Assembly: GCA_001751155.1 (NCBI GenBank)
Contig: MAXR01000120.1
Location: 1 to 6,838 of the forward strand
Source: Desulfuromonadales bacterium C00003068
GTDB taxonomy: Bacteria; Desulfobacterota; Desulfuromonadia; Desulfuromonadales; Desulfuromonadaceae
DNA length: 6,838 bases
Direction: 5' to 3'
Part shown: piece by piece, positions 1 through 5,328 of the stretch
Layout of the letters: each line of letters begins with the position of its first letter
Numbering within the stretch: the stretch's first letter is position 1
Program-made: the position numbers and the translations under genes
The notes under the pieces: model-generated
Seen by the model: only the letters and a program-made list of their open reading frames with translations
Told to the model about the DNA's origin: nothing
Database searches by the model: none

Positions 1-165
1 ATCAAAAACTGGAATGCCATCAACATGGATACCACCCTTGCCCGGCGTTACACCAGCAACAATATTGCTGCCATAATCGCGGCATTCTCGGGTATGGAAC
101 AACCCTGTTTTACCTGTCATCCCCTGAACAATAATTTTAGATTGTGCATTGACTAATATCGACAT
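1..165 (-). CDS. sucD: Succinyl-CoA synthetase alpha subunit, N-terminal part (3' end outside window)
   Basis: This is the first 55 codons of the alpha subunit of succinyl-CoA synthetase, which carries the CoA-binding domain and, further on, the phosphorylated catalytic histidine. With SucC it interconverts succinyl-CoA and succinate with ATP or GTP formation in the TCA cycle. The visible protein begins [10 protein letters not shown] and contains the family's CoA-site loop [13 protein letters not shown] (about residues 13-25) and the signature GVTPGKGG (about 38-45), followed by GIPVF. The ATG at 165-163 has a GGAG ribosome site 7 bases upstream (TGGAGAATAGCC). The gene starts 12 bases after the sucC stop codon, so the two subunits are co-transcribed. 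The frame runs open to the window edge; the catalytic histidine region is not visible. Confidence 0.95.
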   Translation of the reverse strand, partial: MSILVNAQSKIIVQGMTGKTGLFHTRECRDYGSNIVAGVTPGKGGIHVDGIPVFD

Positions 166-177
166 GGCTATTCTCCA

Positions 178-1362
178 TTAAGCGTTGCTTGAGGATTGGG
201 CTTCACCTTGCATCATGGCCACAATGCGCTCGGCACCGTCACCAAGGAAATCAGTGCACTCAACATTCAGTCCTGATTCCTTGAGCAATTCCTTGCCCTC
301 TTCAACCATAGAGCCATCCATGCGCACGACAATGGGCAGATGGCAATCCACATCACCAGCCGCCTCAATGATCCCTTGCGCGATGACATCGCAGCGCATA
401 ATACCACCAAAGATATTAACAAATACCGCTTCAACATCATCATCTTGCAAAATTATTTTAAACGCTTCAGCGACTTTTTCACGCGTCGCGCCGCCGCCTA
501 CATCCAGAAAGTTAGCCGGCTCGCCGCTATTCTCTTTTAGCACATCAAGGGTTGCCATGGCCAAACCAGCACCGTTAACCATACAGCCAATATTACCATT
601 GAGCTTGATATAGGCCAGATCAAACTTCCCCGCACTGATCTCCAATGGATCAAGTTGCGAGTAATCTTGCATCTCATGGTATTCCCAGTGACGGAAGATG
701 GCATTATCGTCAAAATTGATTTTCGCATCCAGAGCGAGCAACCAGCCTGCTTTCGTCACCACCAGCGGGTTAATCTCCAGCAGTGAACAATCTTTATCTA
801 AGCAGCAACGGTATAGGTTAAGGATCAGTTGGACACAGTCTTCAGCAATCGCACCACTAAGACCGAGTTTCAACGCAACGCCTCGCGCCTCATACGAACG
901 TAATCCAGTATAAGGATCAATGGTCAGAGTATGAATTTTTTCAGGTGCTGTTTCAGCAACCTCTTCAATATTGACACCACCTTCTGATGAAGCGATCAAG
1001 CAATAGCGTGACGTTTGACGATCTAACGTAATCGACAGATAATACTCTCGACCCACCTCAACGGTTTCTTCAACCAGAATTCGCCGAACCTTTAGACCTT
1101 CTGGGCCAGTTTGATGAGTGACCATCCGCTTACCAAACAACTCCTTGGCAATCTCATGCGCCTGCTCTGGATGATGGGCAACTTGAACCCCACCAGCCTT
1201 ACCACGACCGCCAGCATAAATCTGTGCCTTAACAACGCAACGACCACCGAGCATTTTGGCTGCCCGTTCCGCTTGATCAGCGGTCACCGTCACTCGACCC
1301 CGAGGTACGGGAATATCGAATGTAGCGAGAATTTCTTTTGCCTGATACTCGTGAATGTTCAT
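178..1362 (-). CDS. sucC: Succinyl-CoA synthetase beta subunit (ADP- or GDP-forming)
   Basis: The beta subunit binds the nucleotide and succinate and works as a complex with SucD in the cytoplasm (TCA cycle). It is 394 residues, close to the usual 388 or so. The start MNIHEYQAKEIL is the standard N-terminus. The ATP-grasp part shows VVKAQIYAGGRGKAGG (43-58), the metal and nucleotide segments LLEINPL (194-200) and LDAKINFDDNA (211-221). The C-terminal ligase domain shows GNIGCMVNGAGLAM (256-269), FLDVGGGA (285-292) and NIFGGI (316-321). All expected motifs are intact. The last ten residues (GEAQSSSNA) form a short extra tail. The ATG at 1362-1360 is preceded by a G-rich stretch (TGGGGGCTTC) that can serve as an atypical ribosome site. 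It heads the sucCD operon and is divergent from the RNA helicase gene. Nucleotide specificity cannot be settled by eye. Confidence 0.97.
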   Translation of the reverse strand: MNIHEYQAKEILATFDIPVPRGRVTVTADQAERAAKMLGGRCVVKAQIYAGGRGKAGGVQVAHHPEQAHEIAKELFGKRMVTHQTGPEGLKVRRILVEETVEVGREYYLSITLDRQTSRYCLIASSEGGVNIEEVAETAPEKIHTLTIDPYTGLRSYEARGVALKLGLSGAIAEDCVQLILNLYRCCLDKDCSLLEINPLVVTKAGWLLALDAKINFDDNAIFRHWEYHEMQDYSQLDPLEISAGKFDLAYIKLNGNIGCMVNGAGLAMATLDVLKENSGEPANFLDVGGGATREKVAEAFKIILQDDDVEAVFVNIFGGIMRCDVIAQGIIEAAGDVDCHLPIVVRMDGSMVEEGKELLKESGLNVECTDFLGDGAERIVAMMQGEAQSSSNA

Positions 1363-1414
1363 GAAGCCCCCATGTTAAAAAAAAGGATTTTCTTCACCCA
1401 AACTAAAAATTTCA

Positions 1415-1469
1415 AGAATTGATGGTAACAGCCAACACTGCGAGCGTATACGATAAAAACATCAATTCT
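1415..1469. repeat. 10-bp perfect inverted repeat in the sucC leader, enclosing an 8-bp palindrome
   Basis: The arms agaattgatg (1415-1424) and catcaattct (1460-1469) are perfect reverse complements separated by 35 bases. The spacer contains the perfect palindrome cgtatacg (1445-1452). The structure lies 53-107 bases upstream of the sucC start, in the divergent sucC/helicase region. It could be a pair of regulator half-sites or a stem in the sucC leader RNA. I recognise no known regulator box. I also see no convincing -35/-10 pair for sucCD in this region. Confidence 0.45.
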
Positions 1470-1497
1470 AGGTCTTAATTATCCCTCGACCCATAAA

Positions 1498-1550
1498 AAC
1501 AAAAAAAAAACAATAAAAACTTGCAACAATCTAAAGTTTTAGCCTATACT
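1498..1550 (+). promoter_or_regulatory. Sigma70-type promoter with A-tract UP element, for the DEAD-box helicase
   Basis: A -35 box TTGCAA (1521-1526) and a -10 box TATACT (1545-1550) are separated by 18 bases. Immediately upstream, 1493-1520 is almost pure A (runs of five, ten and five), at the -38 to -60 position expected of an UP element that contacts the alpha-subunit C-terminal domain. Transcription would start near 1557 and give a leader of about 60 bases. Two short inverted repeats overlap it: CTAAA/TTTAG (1531-1542) in the spacer and AGCCT/AGGCT (1541-1558) around the -10 box; either could be an operator. Confidence 0.7.
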
Positions 1551-1557
1551 ATAAGGC

Positions 1558-1575
1558 TCGCTAAATAATTAGCGA
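1558..1575 (+). repeat. Perfect 7-bp stem-loop at the predicted 5' end of the helicase mRNA
   Basis: TCGCTAA (1558-1564) and TTAGCGA (1569-1575) pair perfectly around a four-base loop ATAA. The stem begins within a base or two of the predicted transcription start, so it would form the 5'-terminal hairpin of the helicase transcript. Such hairpins are known to protect bacterial mRNAs from 5'-end-dependent decay; that role here is inference. As DNA, it could instead be a protein-binding site. Confidence 0.5.
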
Positions 1576-1616
1576 AAAACATATTGTATACATTTAAGAA
1601 AGCAAGGCCTCCCCCC

Positions 1617-3392
1617 ATGACATTACCCGCTGATTTTGAAGCCCTAGGTGTTGACGAAAATTTACTCAAAGCATTAACTGACCTTGGCTACAAAGAACCA
1701 TCGCCCATCCAAGAGAAAAGTATCCCCATCCTACTTGAGGGTAAAAACCTTCTTGGCACGGCTCAAACAGGCACGGGAAAAACAGCCGCATTTGCACTAC
1801 CCTTACTAGCACGCATTGATGCCAGCCAACGCTACCCTCAAATGCTGGTATTAGCCCCAACTCGTGAGCTAGCCATTCAAGTTTCTGAAGCAATTCAGTC
1901 TTTCGCTAAATACCTACCACGCATTAAAGTACTCGCCGTGTATGGTGGACAGCCAATGTACCAACAACTTAAAGCGCTTAACAGTGGCGTGCAAGTCGTT
2001 GTCGGCACCCCGGGTCGCATCATGGACCACATGAAACGTGGCAGTCTCAAACTTGAGCGCGTTGGTGCTGTTGTTCTGGATGAAGCGGACGAAATGCTAC
2101 GCATGGGCTTTATCGACGATGTTGAATTCATTTTAGGTGCCACACCGCCGACATGCCAATGTGCACTGTTTTCGGCCACCATGCCTCCAGCAATCCGTCG
2201 CGTGGCTAAAAAATATCTCGGTGATGCACAAGAGGTTCAAATCGCCTCACGCACCTCAACCGTTGACCAAATTGAGCAACACTACCTCATGATGCGCAGC
2301 AATCAAAAGTTTGACGTATTGAGCCGCATTCTTGAAGCAGAAGATTATAATGGCACCATCATTTTTGTGCGCACCAAAACAGCAACCACAGAACTGGCTG
2401 AAAAACTAGAAGCCCGTGGCCTTTCTGCATCCCCACTCAATGGCGACCTCAGTCAACAAATTCGTGAGCGCACCATTGATCGCCTAAAGCGCGGACAGAT
2501 TGACATTATCGTTGCCACTGATGTTGCCGCTCGTGGCCTCGATGTAGAACGTATCAGTCACGTATTTAACTACGATATCCCTTTCGACACCGAAGCCTAT
2601 ATTCACCGCATTGGCCGTACGGGTCGCGCTGGACGTAAAGGTAAAGCGATTCTATTTGTTTGCCCACCAGAGCGCCGACTACTTAAAACAATTGAACGTG
2701 CGACAAAACGGGAAATCCCCATTATGCCCATCCCATCTGGGGACCTCATTGGGGCGCGCCGCATTGAAACGTTTAAGAAAAAGTTACACAACACGCTTGA
2801 GCACCAAACACTGCAACCAATGCGTGAACTGATTCAAGCAATTGCTAAAACAGACGAGATCGACATGACCGATCTTGCTGCAGCTCTTGCCCATCAACTA
2901 CAAGAGAAAAACACCCTGTTCCCGAAATTAGCCAATATTCAAACGCCATCACTGGATGATCGTAAACAACGTGGCAACACGGGTCGCGATAGAGACCGTG
3001 GTGAACGGGGAGAGCGGGAGCGTAACACCGAACCGATGACCCGCTACCGTATTGCCGTCGGCCGCAAACACAATATCACCCCACGTGATATCGTTGGTGC
3101 ATTCACCAATGAGGGTCGCATTAACATTCGCACCATCGGTCGGATTAGCTTATTTACCGAGCACACCACAGTTGAACTGGCTGCCAGCTTGTCAGAAAAA
3201 GAGGTCAAACAACTGCAAGGGATCAAGCTTCGCCAGCACGATATTAAAATTCAAGAGATGTCGGGTAGCGCAGCACCACGCGAGAAAAAGCCATTCAAAA
3301 AAAGCCCACCACGGGCTGATCGTGACAAGGGCGCACCAAGCGCACGTAAAAAGAGTGCAAGCAAACCATTTGTTCCTAAACGTCATAGCTAG
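1617..3392 (+). CDS. deaD: DEAD-box ATP-dependent RNA helicase, CsdA/DeaD type, with DbpA-like RNA-binding domain
   Basis: This helicase unwinds short RNA duplexes using ATP; relatives act in ribosome assembly, mRNA turnover and cold adaptation. From the ATG at 1617 it is 591 residues. The motifs are complete and in order: Q motif (F8 to Q32), motif I AQTGTGKT (49-56), PTRELA (81-86), TPGR (131-134), DEAD (155-158), SAT (186-188), ATDVAARGLD (300-309) and HRIGRTGRAGR (330-340). A charged Arg/Gly/Glu linker (about 447-473) leads to a DbpA-type RNA-binding fold (about 475-547, RYRIAVGRKHNITPRDIVGA), then a Lys/Arg/Pro-rich tail to 591. That architecture matches CsdA/DeaD rather than RhlE, RhlB or SrmB. 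The frame also extends to a TTG at 1584, but the ATG begins right before the Q-motif region and is preferred. Its ribosome site is weak: AAGG followed by CCTCCCCCC directly before the ATG. It stands alone between its own promoter and a terminator. Confidence 0.95.
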   Translation: MTLPADFEALGVDENLLKALTDLGYKEPSPIQEKSIPILLEGKNLLGTAQTGTGKTAAFALPLLARIDASQRYPQMLVLAPTRELAIQVSEAIQSFAKYLPRIKVLAVYGGQPMYQQLKALNSGVQVVVGTPGRIMDHMKRGSLKLERVGAVVLDEADEMLRMGFIDDVEFILGATPPTCQCALFSATMPPAIRRVAKKYLGDAQEVQIASRTSTVDQIEQHYLMMRSNQKFDVLSRILEAEDYNGTIIFVRTKTATTELAEKLEARGLSASPLNGDLSQQIRERTIDRLKRGQIDIIVATDVAARGLDVERISHVFNYDIPFDTEAYIHRIGRTGRAGRKGKAILFVCPPERRLLKTIERATKREIPIMPIPSGDLIGARRIETFKKKLHNTLEHQTLQPMRELIQAIAKTDEIDMTDLAAALAHQLQEKNTLFPKLANIQTPSLDDRKQRGNTGRDRDRGERGERERNTEPMTRYRIAVGRKHNITPRDIVGAFTNEGRINIRTIGRISLFTEHTTVELAASLSEKEVKQLQGIKLRQHDIKIQEMSGSAAPREKKPFKKSPPRADRDKGAPSARKKSASKPFVPKRHS

Positions 3393-3410
3393 ATAACGTT
3401 TCCAAATACA

Positions 3411-3454
3411 AACAAAAAGCCCCCAATATTTTGAATATTGGAGGCTTTTTTGTT
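3411..3454. terminator. Bidirectional Rho-independent terminator (helicase and mazEF ends)
   Basis: The arms 3411-3430 and 3434-3453/3454 pair almost perfectly around a three-base loop TTG, with one C/A mismatch in the GC part (GCCCCC against GGAGGC). The core is CCCCCAATATT/AATATTGGAGG. The right arm ends in TTTTTT for the plus strand, and the left arm starts AAAAA, giving a U-tract on the minus strand too. It lies 18 bases after the helicase stop and about 35 bases after the mazF stop, so it can serve both convergent units. Confidence 0.93.
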
Positions 3455-3488
3455 TAGGATTTAAATTCGATCAAGCGGATCAATTCAC

Positions 3489-3827
3489 TCACATTGAAAA
3501 AAGCTCCTGTAAGCACTGAATCATATTATCTTGAGTGCGAGCAGGTAAAACTCCAAGCTTTCGAATCAATCGACATTTATCAACTGCGCGCATTTGGTCG
3601 AGCAGAATCAATCCTGTTTTCCCTTTAAAAGCACATGGGATCCGCGTGGGAAAATCGAACCCTTTTGAGGTCATGGGAGCGACAATCGTTGTTCTTAATG
3701 AAATCATCTCGTCAGGAGAAAGGATAACACAGGGTCTGGTTTTCCTTGTTTCACTCCCCTGAGTCGGATCGAGCTGAATAAGCCAAACCTCGAAACGATG
3801 CACCGCCACAGGAACTACCATTCCCAT
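3489..3827 (-). CDS. mazF: MazF/PemK-type endoribonuclease toxin
   Basis: MazF toxins cut single-stranded RNA, mostly mRNA, at short specific sequences and stop growth when the antitoxin is lost. The 112-residue protein has the family core: RFEVWLIQLDPTQGSETRKT (11-30) followed by RPCVILSPDEM (31-41), VAPMT (49-53) and LLDQMRAVDK (75-84). By comparison with characterised MazF, Arg31 and Thr53 fall at the catalytic Arg and Thr; both are present, so the toxin appears intact. The length is typical. The ATG at 3827-3825 overlaps the end of the antitoxin gene by 13 bases. A second in-frame ATG at 3821-3819, or a GTG slightly further in, could be the true start, since homologues usually begin only a few residues before the RF/RGEVWL segment. 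It is transcribed with the upstream mazE gene and ends at a shared terminator. Confidence 0.9.
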   Translation of the reverse strand: MGMVVPVAVHRFEVWLIQLDPTQGSETRKTRPCVILSPDEMISLRTTIVAPMTSKGFDFPTRIPCAFKGKTGLILLDQMRAVDKCRLIRKLGVLPARTQDNMIQCLQELFSM

Positions 3828-4072
3828 TCTTCACCATCATCAATAAGGGGAGCATCTAACCATTCACGATCGACAGACTCATCCTTTTCACATTGTAAAA
3901 CACGATCAAATTTTTCCTTCCACCCAGCCCTTACATTTTCAATTGGCGCAATCAGCAGTCCCGCGTCGACAACCTTAAACACCAGCTCTTTATTTTCAAG
4001 ATGTGCTTGTTCAATAATTGCCTTAGGGATTCGCACCCCCTGTGAATTTCCAATCCGTACCAATGTTGTCAT
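3815..4072 (-). CDS. mazE: MazE-type antitoxin (AbrB/SpoVT swapped-hairpin DNA-binding domain)
   Basis: This is the antitoxin partner of the adjacent MazF. The 85-residue protein starts with an AbrB-like DNA-binding hairpin (about 1-45) with the characteristic IGNSQGVRIPKAI (7-19). The acidic, Trp-rich C-terminus (WLDAPLIDDGEEWEW, 71-85) matches the toxin-binding tail of MazE-type proteins, which lies along the MazF active-site groove. The family normally represses its own operon, usually together with toxin. The ATG at 4072-4070 has an AGGGAGGG ribosome site a few bases upstream. The gene order antitoxin-toxin with a 13-base overlap is typical. A sigma70 promoter with a palindromic spacer lies 36-64 bases upstream. 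Confidence 0.9.
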   Translation of the reverse strand: MTTLVRIGNSQGVRIPKAIIEQAHLENKELVFKVVDAGLLIAPIENVRAGWKEKFDRVLQCEKDESVDREWLDAPLIDDGEEWEW

Positions 4073-4107
4073 AACACCCTCCCTCTCAATTCAACCACAG
4101 TACCTAC

Positions 4108-4136
4108 ATTGTAATCACGTGAATAAAACAAGTCAA
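4108..4136 (-). promoter_or_regulatory. mazEF promoter with palindromic operator candidate in the spacer
   Basis: Read on the minus strand, TTGACT (4136-4131) and TACAAT (4113-4108) form -35 and -10 boxes with an optimal 17-base spacer, placing transcription start near 4100 and about 30 bases ahead of the mazE ATG. The perfect 8-bp palindrome TCACGTGA (4115-4122) lies inside the spacer, where a bound MazE or MazEF complex would block RNA polymerase. The promoter is seen directly; the operator role is inferred from the known autoregulation of the family. Confidence 0.72.
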
Positions 4137-4206
4137 GGGTAGACAAATAGGATATTAAAGCAATCGCTTAATCTTTATTTAATACAGGCAGTATCCAGCC
4201 TCACCG

Positions 4207-4222
4207 GGGGCTGTCCCAAACG
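4207..4222. mobile_element. Possible solitary insertion-sequence terminal repeat (remnant)
   Basis: GGGGCTGTCCCAAACG resembles, from memory, the terminal inverted repeats of several IS families that begin GGGGCTGTCCCAAA. No matching opposite end (TTTGGGACAGCCCC) and no transposase frame is present in the window, so at most this is a remnant. Chance similarity is quite possible, because the GGG/CCC part is itself a small hairpin. Confidence 0.25.
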
Positions 4223-4368
4223 TTTGCGGCGAAACTACACCGAATCAATTTAATATGAGGAGTATCCCTATTTTGCTCATATTTGTTGTAAAATAAGGAG
4301 TGTATTTACAGTATGTTATGAATTCACATTGAGCTCGTCATCAACGTTATATCTGACACACGATCAAA

Positions 4369-4447
4369 GATAACTTCCTGTTGACTTGCCCTGACCGCAT
4401 ACCTGAAAAACCAATCAGGACGCGGTAGGTCGAGCCCTACAATTATC
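4369..4447 (+). other. tRNA-like set of stems (degenerate cloverleaf or structured spacer)
   Basis: An outer 7-base pair of arms, GATAACT (4369-4375) and AATTATC (4441-4447), matches at 6 of 7 positions. Directly inside the 3' arm, GTAGG/CCTAC (4425-4429/4436-4440) closes a loop TCGAGC that looks like a T-loop (TTCGAGC) lacking one T. Five bases earlier, CCTGA/TCAGG (4402-4406/4415-4419) forms an anticodon-arm-like 5-bp stem, but with an 8-base loop. No convincing D-arm is seen, the D region is about 7 bases too long, and no CCA follows. It is therefore not a functional tRNA. It could be a tRNA pseudogene, an old integration-site remnant or a coincidence. CCGC/GCGG (4395-4398/4422-4425) offers an alternative longer hairpin. 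Confidence 0.28.
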
Positions 4448-4514
4448 GTGTACAGGTGTTGCAGGTAATCATCCACCACTTATATCCATTCAACGACAAG
4501 CAGTTTCGAGGCTA

Positions 4515-4529
4515 ATTTTCGGTGAAAAT
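4515..4529 (-). terminator. Weak hairpin just downstream of parE
   Basis: ATTTTC and GAAAAT pair perfectly around a three-base loop, starting 11 bases after the parE stop codon. The stem is AT-rich and lacks a following U-tract on the minus strand, so it is at best a weak terminator or a 3'-end protecting stem. Confidence 0.25.
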
Positions 4530-4539
4530 GTGTATCACG

Positions 4540-4830
4540 TTAAAGGTGTCGCTCAAAATCCATTTTTTTATGAAGAATTCGAACAACATTGATTCCATCA
4601 TCTGTTAATTTAAAAAAGAAAACGTGAAAGCCTGTACGTGTTTTACGATATCCTTTTCTTACATAACCAATGTCCAAAGACGTTGAGGGATCAATAATTA
4701 GTCCTTGCATTGATGTCCACAACTTTTGCATGTATCTTTCAGCCTGTTCAAGGCCCCATTCTTGATAAGTGTAATCCCATATCCCACTAAGGTCTAATTT
4801 AGCTTTGGGAGATAAGTGGATTAGACTCAC
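4540..4830 (-). CDS. parE: ParE/RelE-superfamily toxin
   Basis: This is the toxin of a ParDE-type module. Characterised ParE proteins poison DNA gyrase, while other members of the same fold cleave mRNA on the ribosome. The 96-residue protein has the family pattern: LSPKAKLDLSGIWDYTYQEW near the N-terminus (6-25), a central amphipathic helix, GYRKTRTGFHVFFFK (60-74) and the C-terminal strand VVRILHKKMDFERHL (82-96), whose RILH-x-x-MD-x-ERHL ending is typical of ParE. Length is normal and no motif is broken. The start is GTG at 4830-4828; the GTGA overlaps the antitoxin's TGA by three bases, and AGAGG lies 8 bases upstream inside parD. Expression therefore depends on translation of the antitoxin gene. 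Confidence 0.9.
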   Translation of the reverse strand: MSLIHLSPKAKLDLSGIWDYTYQEWGLEQAERYMQKLWTSMQGLIIDPSTSLDIGYVRKGYRKTRTGFHVFFFKLTDDGINVVRILHKKMDFERHL

Positions 4831-5060
4831 AATGAAAGCCTCTTCTTTTTGTTAGCAATAAATGCATCCATGTCAAAAACGTCAGAAGGGCCTGAATTTT
4901 CGCCTTCAATTAAGGCTTGCCGTAAGTGTTCTAGCCTCATATGATCCCGTCGAATGAGGTCTCGAATATAGTCAGAATAATTCGAGTACCTCCCGTTTTG
5001 AACGCACTCCTCAACCCAATTTTTCATCTGATCTGGTAACGAAACATTCATGGTTGCCAT
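4827..5060 (-). CDS. parD: ParD-type ribbon-helix-helix antitoxin
   Basis: This is the antitoxin and autorepressor for the ParE toxin that follows it. From the ATG at 5060-5058 it is 77 residues. The N-terminal ribbon-helix-helix domain is clear: MNVSLPDQMKNWVEECV for the DNA-contacting strand and first helix, then GRYSNYSDYIRDLIRRD for the second helix. The C-terminal half (GENSGPSDVFDMDAFIANKK) is the usual toxin-binding region. The same frame is open 13 codons further upstream to a TTG, but I reject that start: AAGGAG sits 6-7 bases before the ATG, homologues begin at MATMNVSLP, and the longer start would lie upstream of the -10 box of the predicted promoter. Confidence 0.9.
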   Translation of the reverse strand: MATMNVSLPDQMKNWVEECVQNGRYSNYSDYIRDLIRRDHMRLEHLRQALIEGENSGPSDVFDMDAFIANKKKRLSL

Positions 5061-5089
5061 GTGATTCTCCTTTTCATCCATTTTGTGAA

Positions 5090-5118
5090 AGTATGACAAA
5101 GTTTGTCAAAAAGGTCAA
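5090..5118 (-). promoter_or_regulatory. parDE promoter with a 15-bp palindromic operator candidate
   Basis: On the minus strand, TTGACC (5118-5113) and CATACT (5095-5090) form -35 and -10 boxes with a 17-base spacer. The sequence TGACAAAGTTTGTCA (5094-5108, plus strand) is a perfect 7-bp inverted repeat around one central base and fills the spacer up to the -10 box. ParD-family ribbon-helix-helix proteins bind such palindromes at their own promoters, so this is the most likely autoregulatory site. The leader to the parD ATG is about 22 bases. Confidence 0.72.
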
Positions 5119-5328
5119 ACTATCGAAGAATCCTTCACCACGATAGGGCCCCCATTTTGTTGACGGGAAATCTTCCATGAAAACAAGCAGGACGTTGTTG
5201 CAGATAGCGTTTGCTTTAATTATTGACCATATGCAACGTTGTTGACGCAGCGAACAAGGGACAAATTAGACATGACATTCAACGATTCTACCCAAAAACA
5301 CCTTGGGGGAGGTACAAACAACCTTTGA
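5119..5328. other. Intergenic region between parDE promoter and the zinc-ribbon membrane protein gene
   Basis: No gene is supported here. A 34-codon minus-strand frame (5074-5178) has no ribosome site and overlaps the parDE promoter. Downstream of the zinc-ribbon gene, ACCT/AGGT around a C-rich loop followed on the minus strand by GTTTTT (about 5295-5314) is a possible but weak terminator. An 8-bp palindrome caacgttg occurs near 5235, without a recognisable role. Confidence 0.5.

Larger units (their letters stand above)
4137..4539. other. Gene-free interval between the two toxin-antitoxin operons
   Basis: I find no open frame here with a plausible start, ribosome site and recognisable protein. 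The interval contains three things of note, listed separately: a transposon-end-like sequence near 4207, a cloverleaf-like set of inverted repeats at 4369-4447, and a short hairpin at 4515-4529 after the parE stop. The rest looks like unconstrained or decayed DNA. A plus-strand frame open from about 4407 to 4592 lacks an ATG near its beginning and runs antisense into parE. Confidence 0.6.

Noticed and set aside
185..913. Plus-strand open frames opposite sucC
   Set aside because: They lie wholly inside the intact sucC gene on the other strand, encode Ser/Thr/Pro-rich sequence without a family match, and have no ribosome sites.
1584..1616. TTG start that would add 11 residues to the helicase
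   Set aside because: No ribosome site precedes it, and the Pro-rich extension MYTFKKARPPP is unlike the family; the ATG at 1617 fits better. It is kept only as a possible alternative.
3052..3396. Alternative frames on both strands within the 3' part of the helicase gene
   Set aside because: The helicase frame there encodes a recognisable DbpA-like domain and basic tail; the others are shadows.
4407..4592. Plus-strand frame open for about 60 codons across the intergenic gap and antisense to parE
   Set aside because: It has no early ATG or ribosome site and overlaps the end of a well-supported toxin gene; its openness in the overlap is explained by parE.
5061..5099. TTG start that would add 13 residues to ParD
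   Set aside because: It falls inside the predicted promoter spacer, upstream of the -10 box, while the ATG at 5060 has a good ribosome site and the family's N-terminus.
5074..5178. 34-codon minus-strand frame beginning MEDFPSTKWGPYRGEGFF
   Set aside because: There is no ribosome site, it runs through the parDE promoter and operator, and I recognise no family. A database search would decide if it is a gene remnant.
4137..5328. Possible integron cassette array, since toxin-antitoxin modules are common cassettes
   Set aside because: I looked for attC-type core sites (GTTRRRY with paired arms) around both operons and found none that fit; each operon has its own promoter and no integrase is present.
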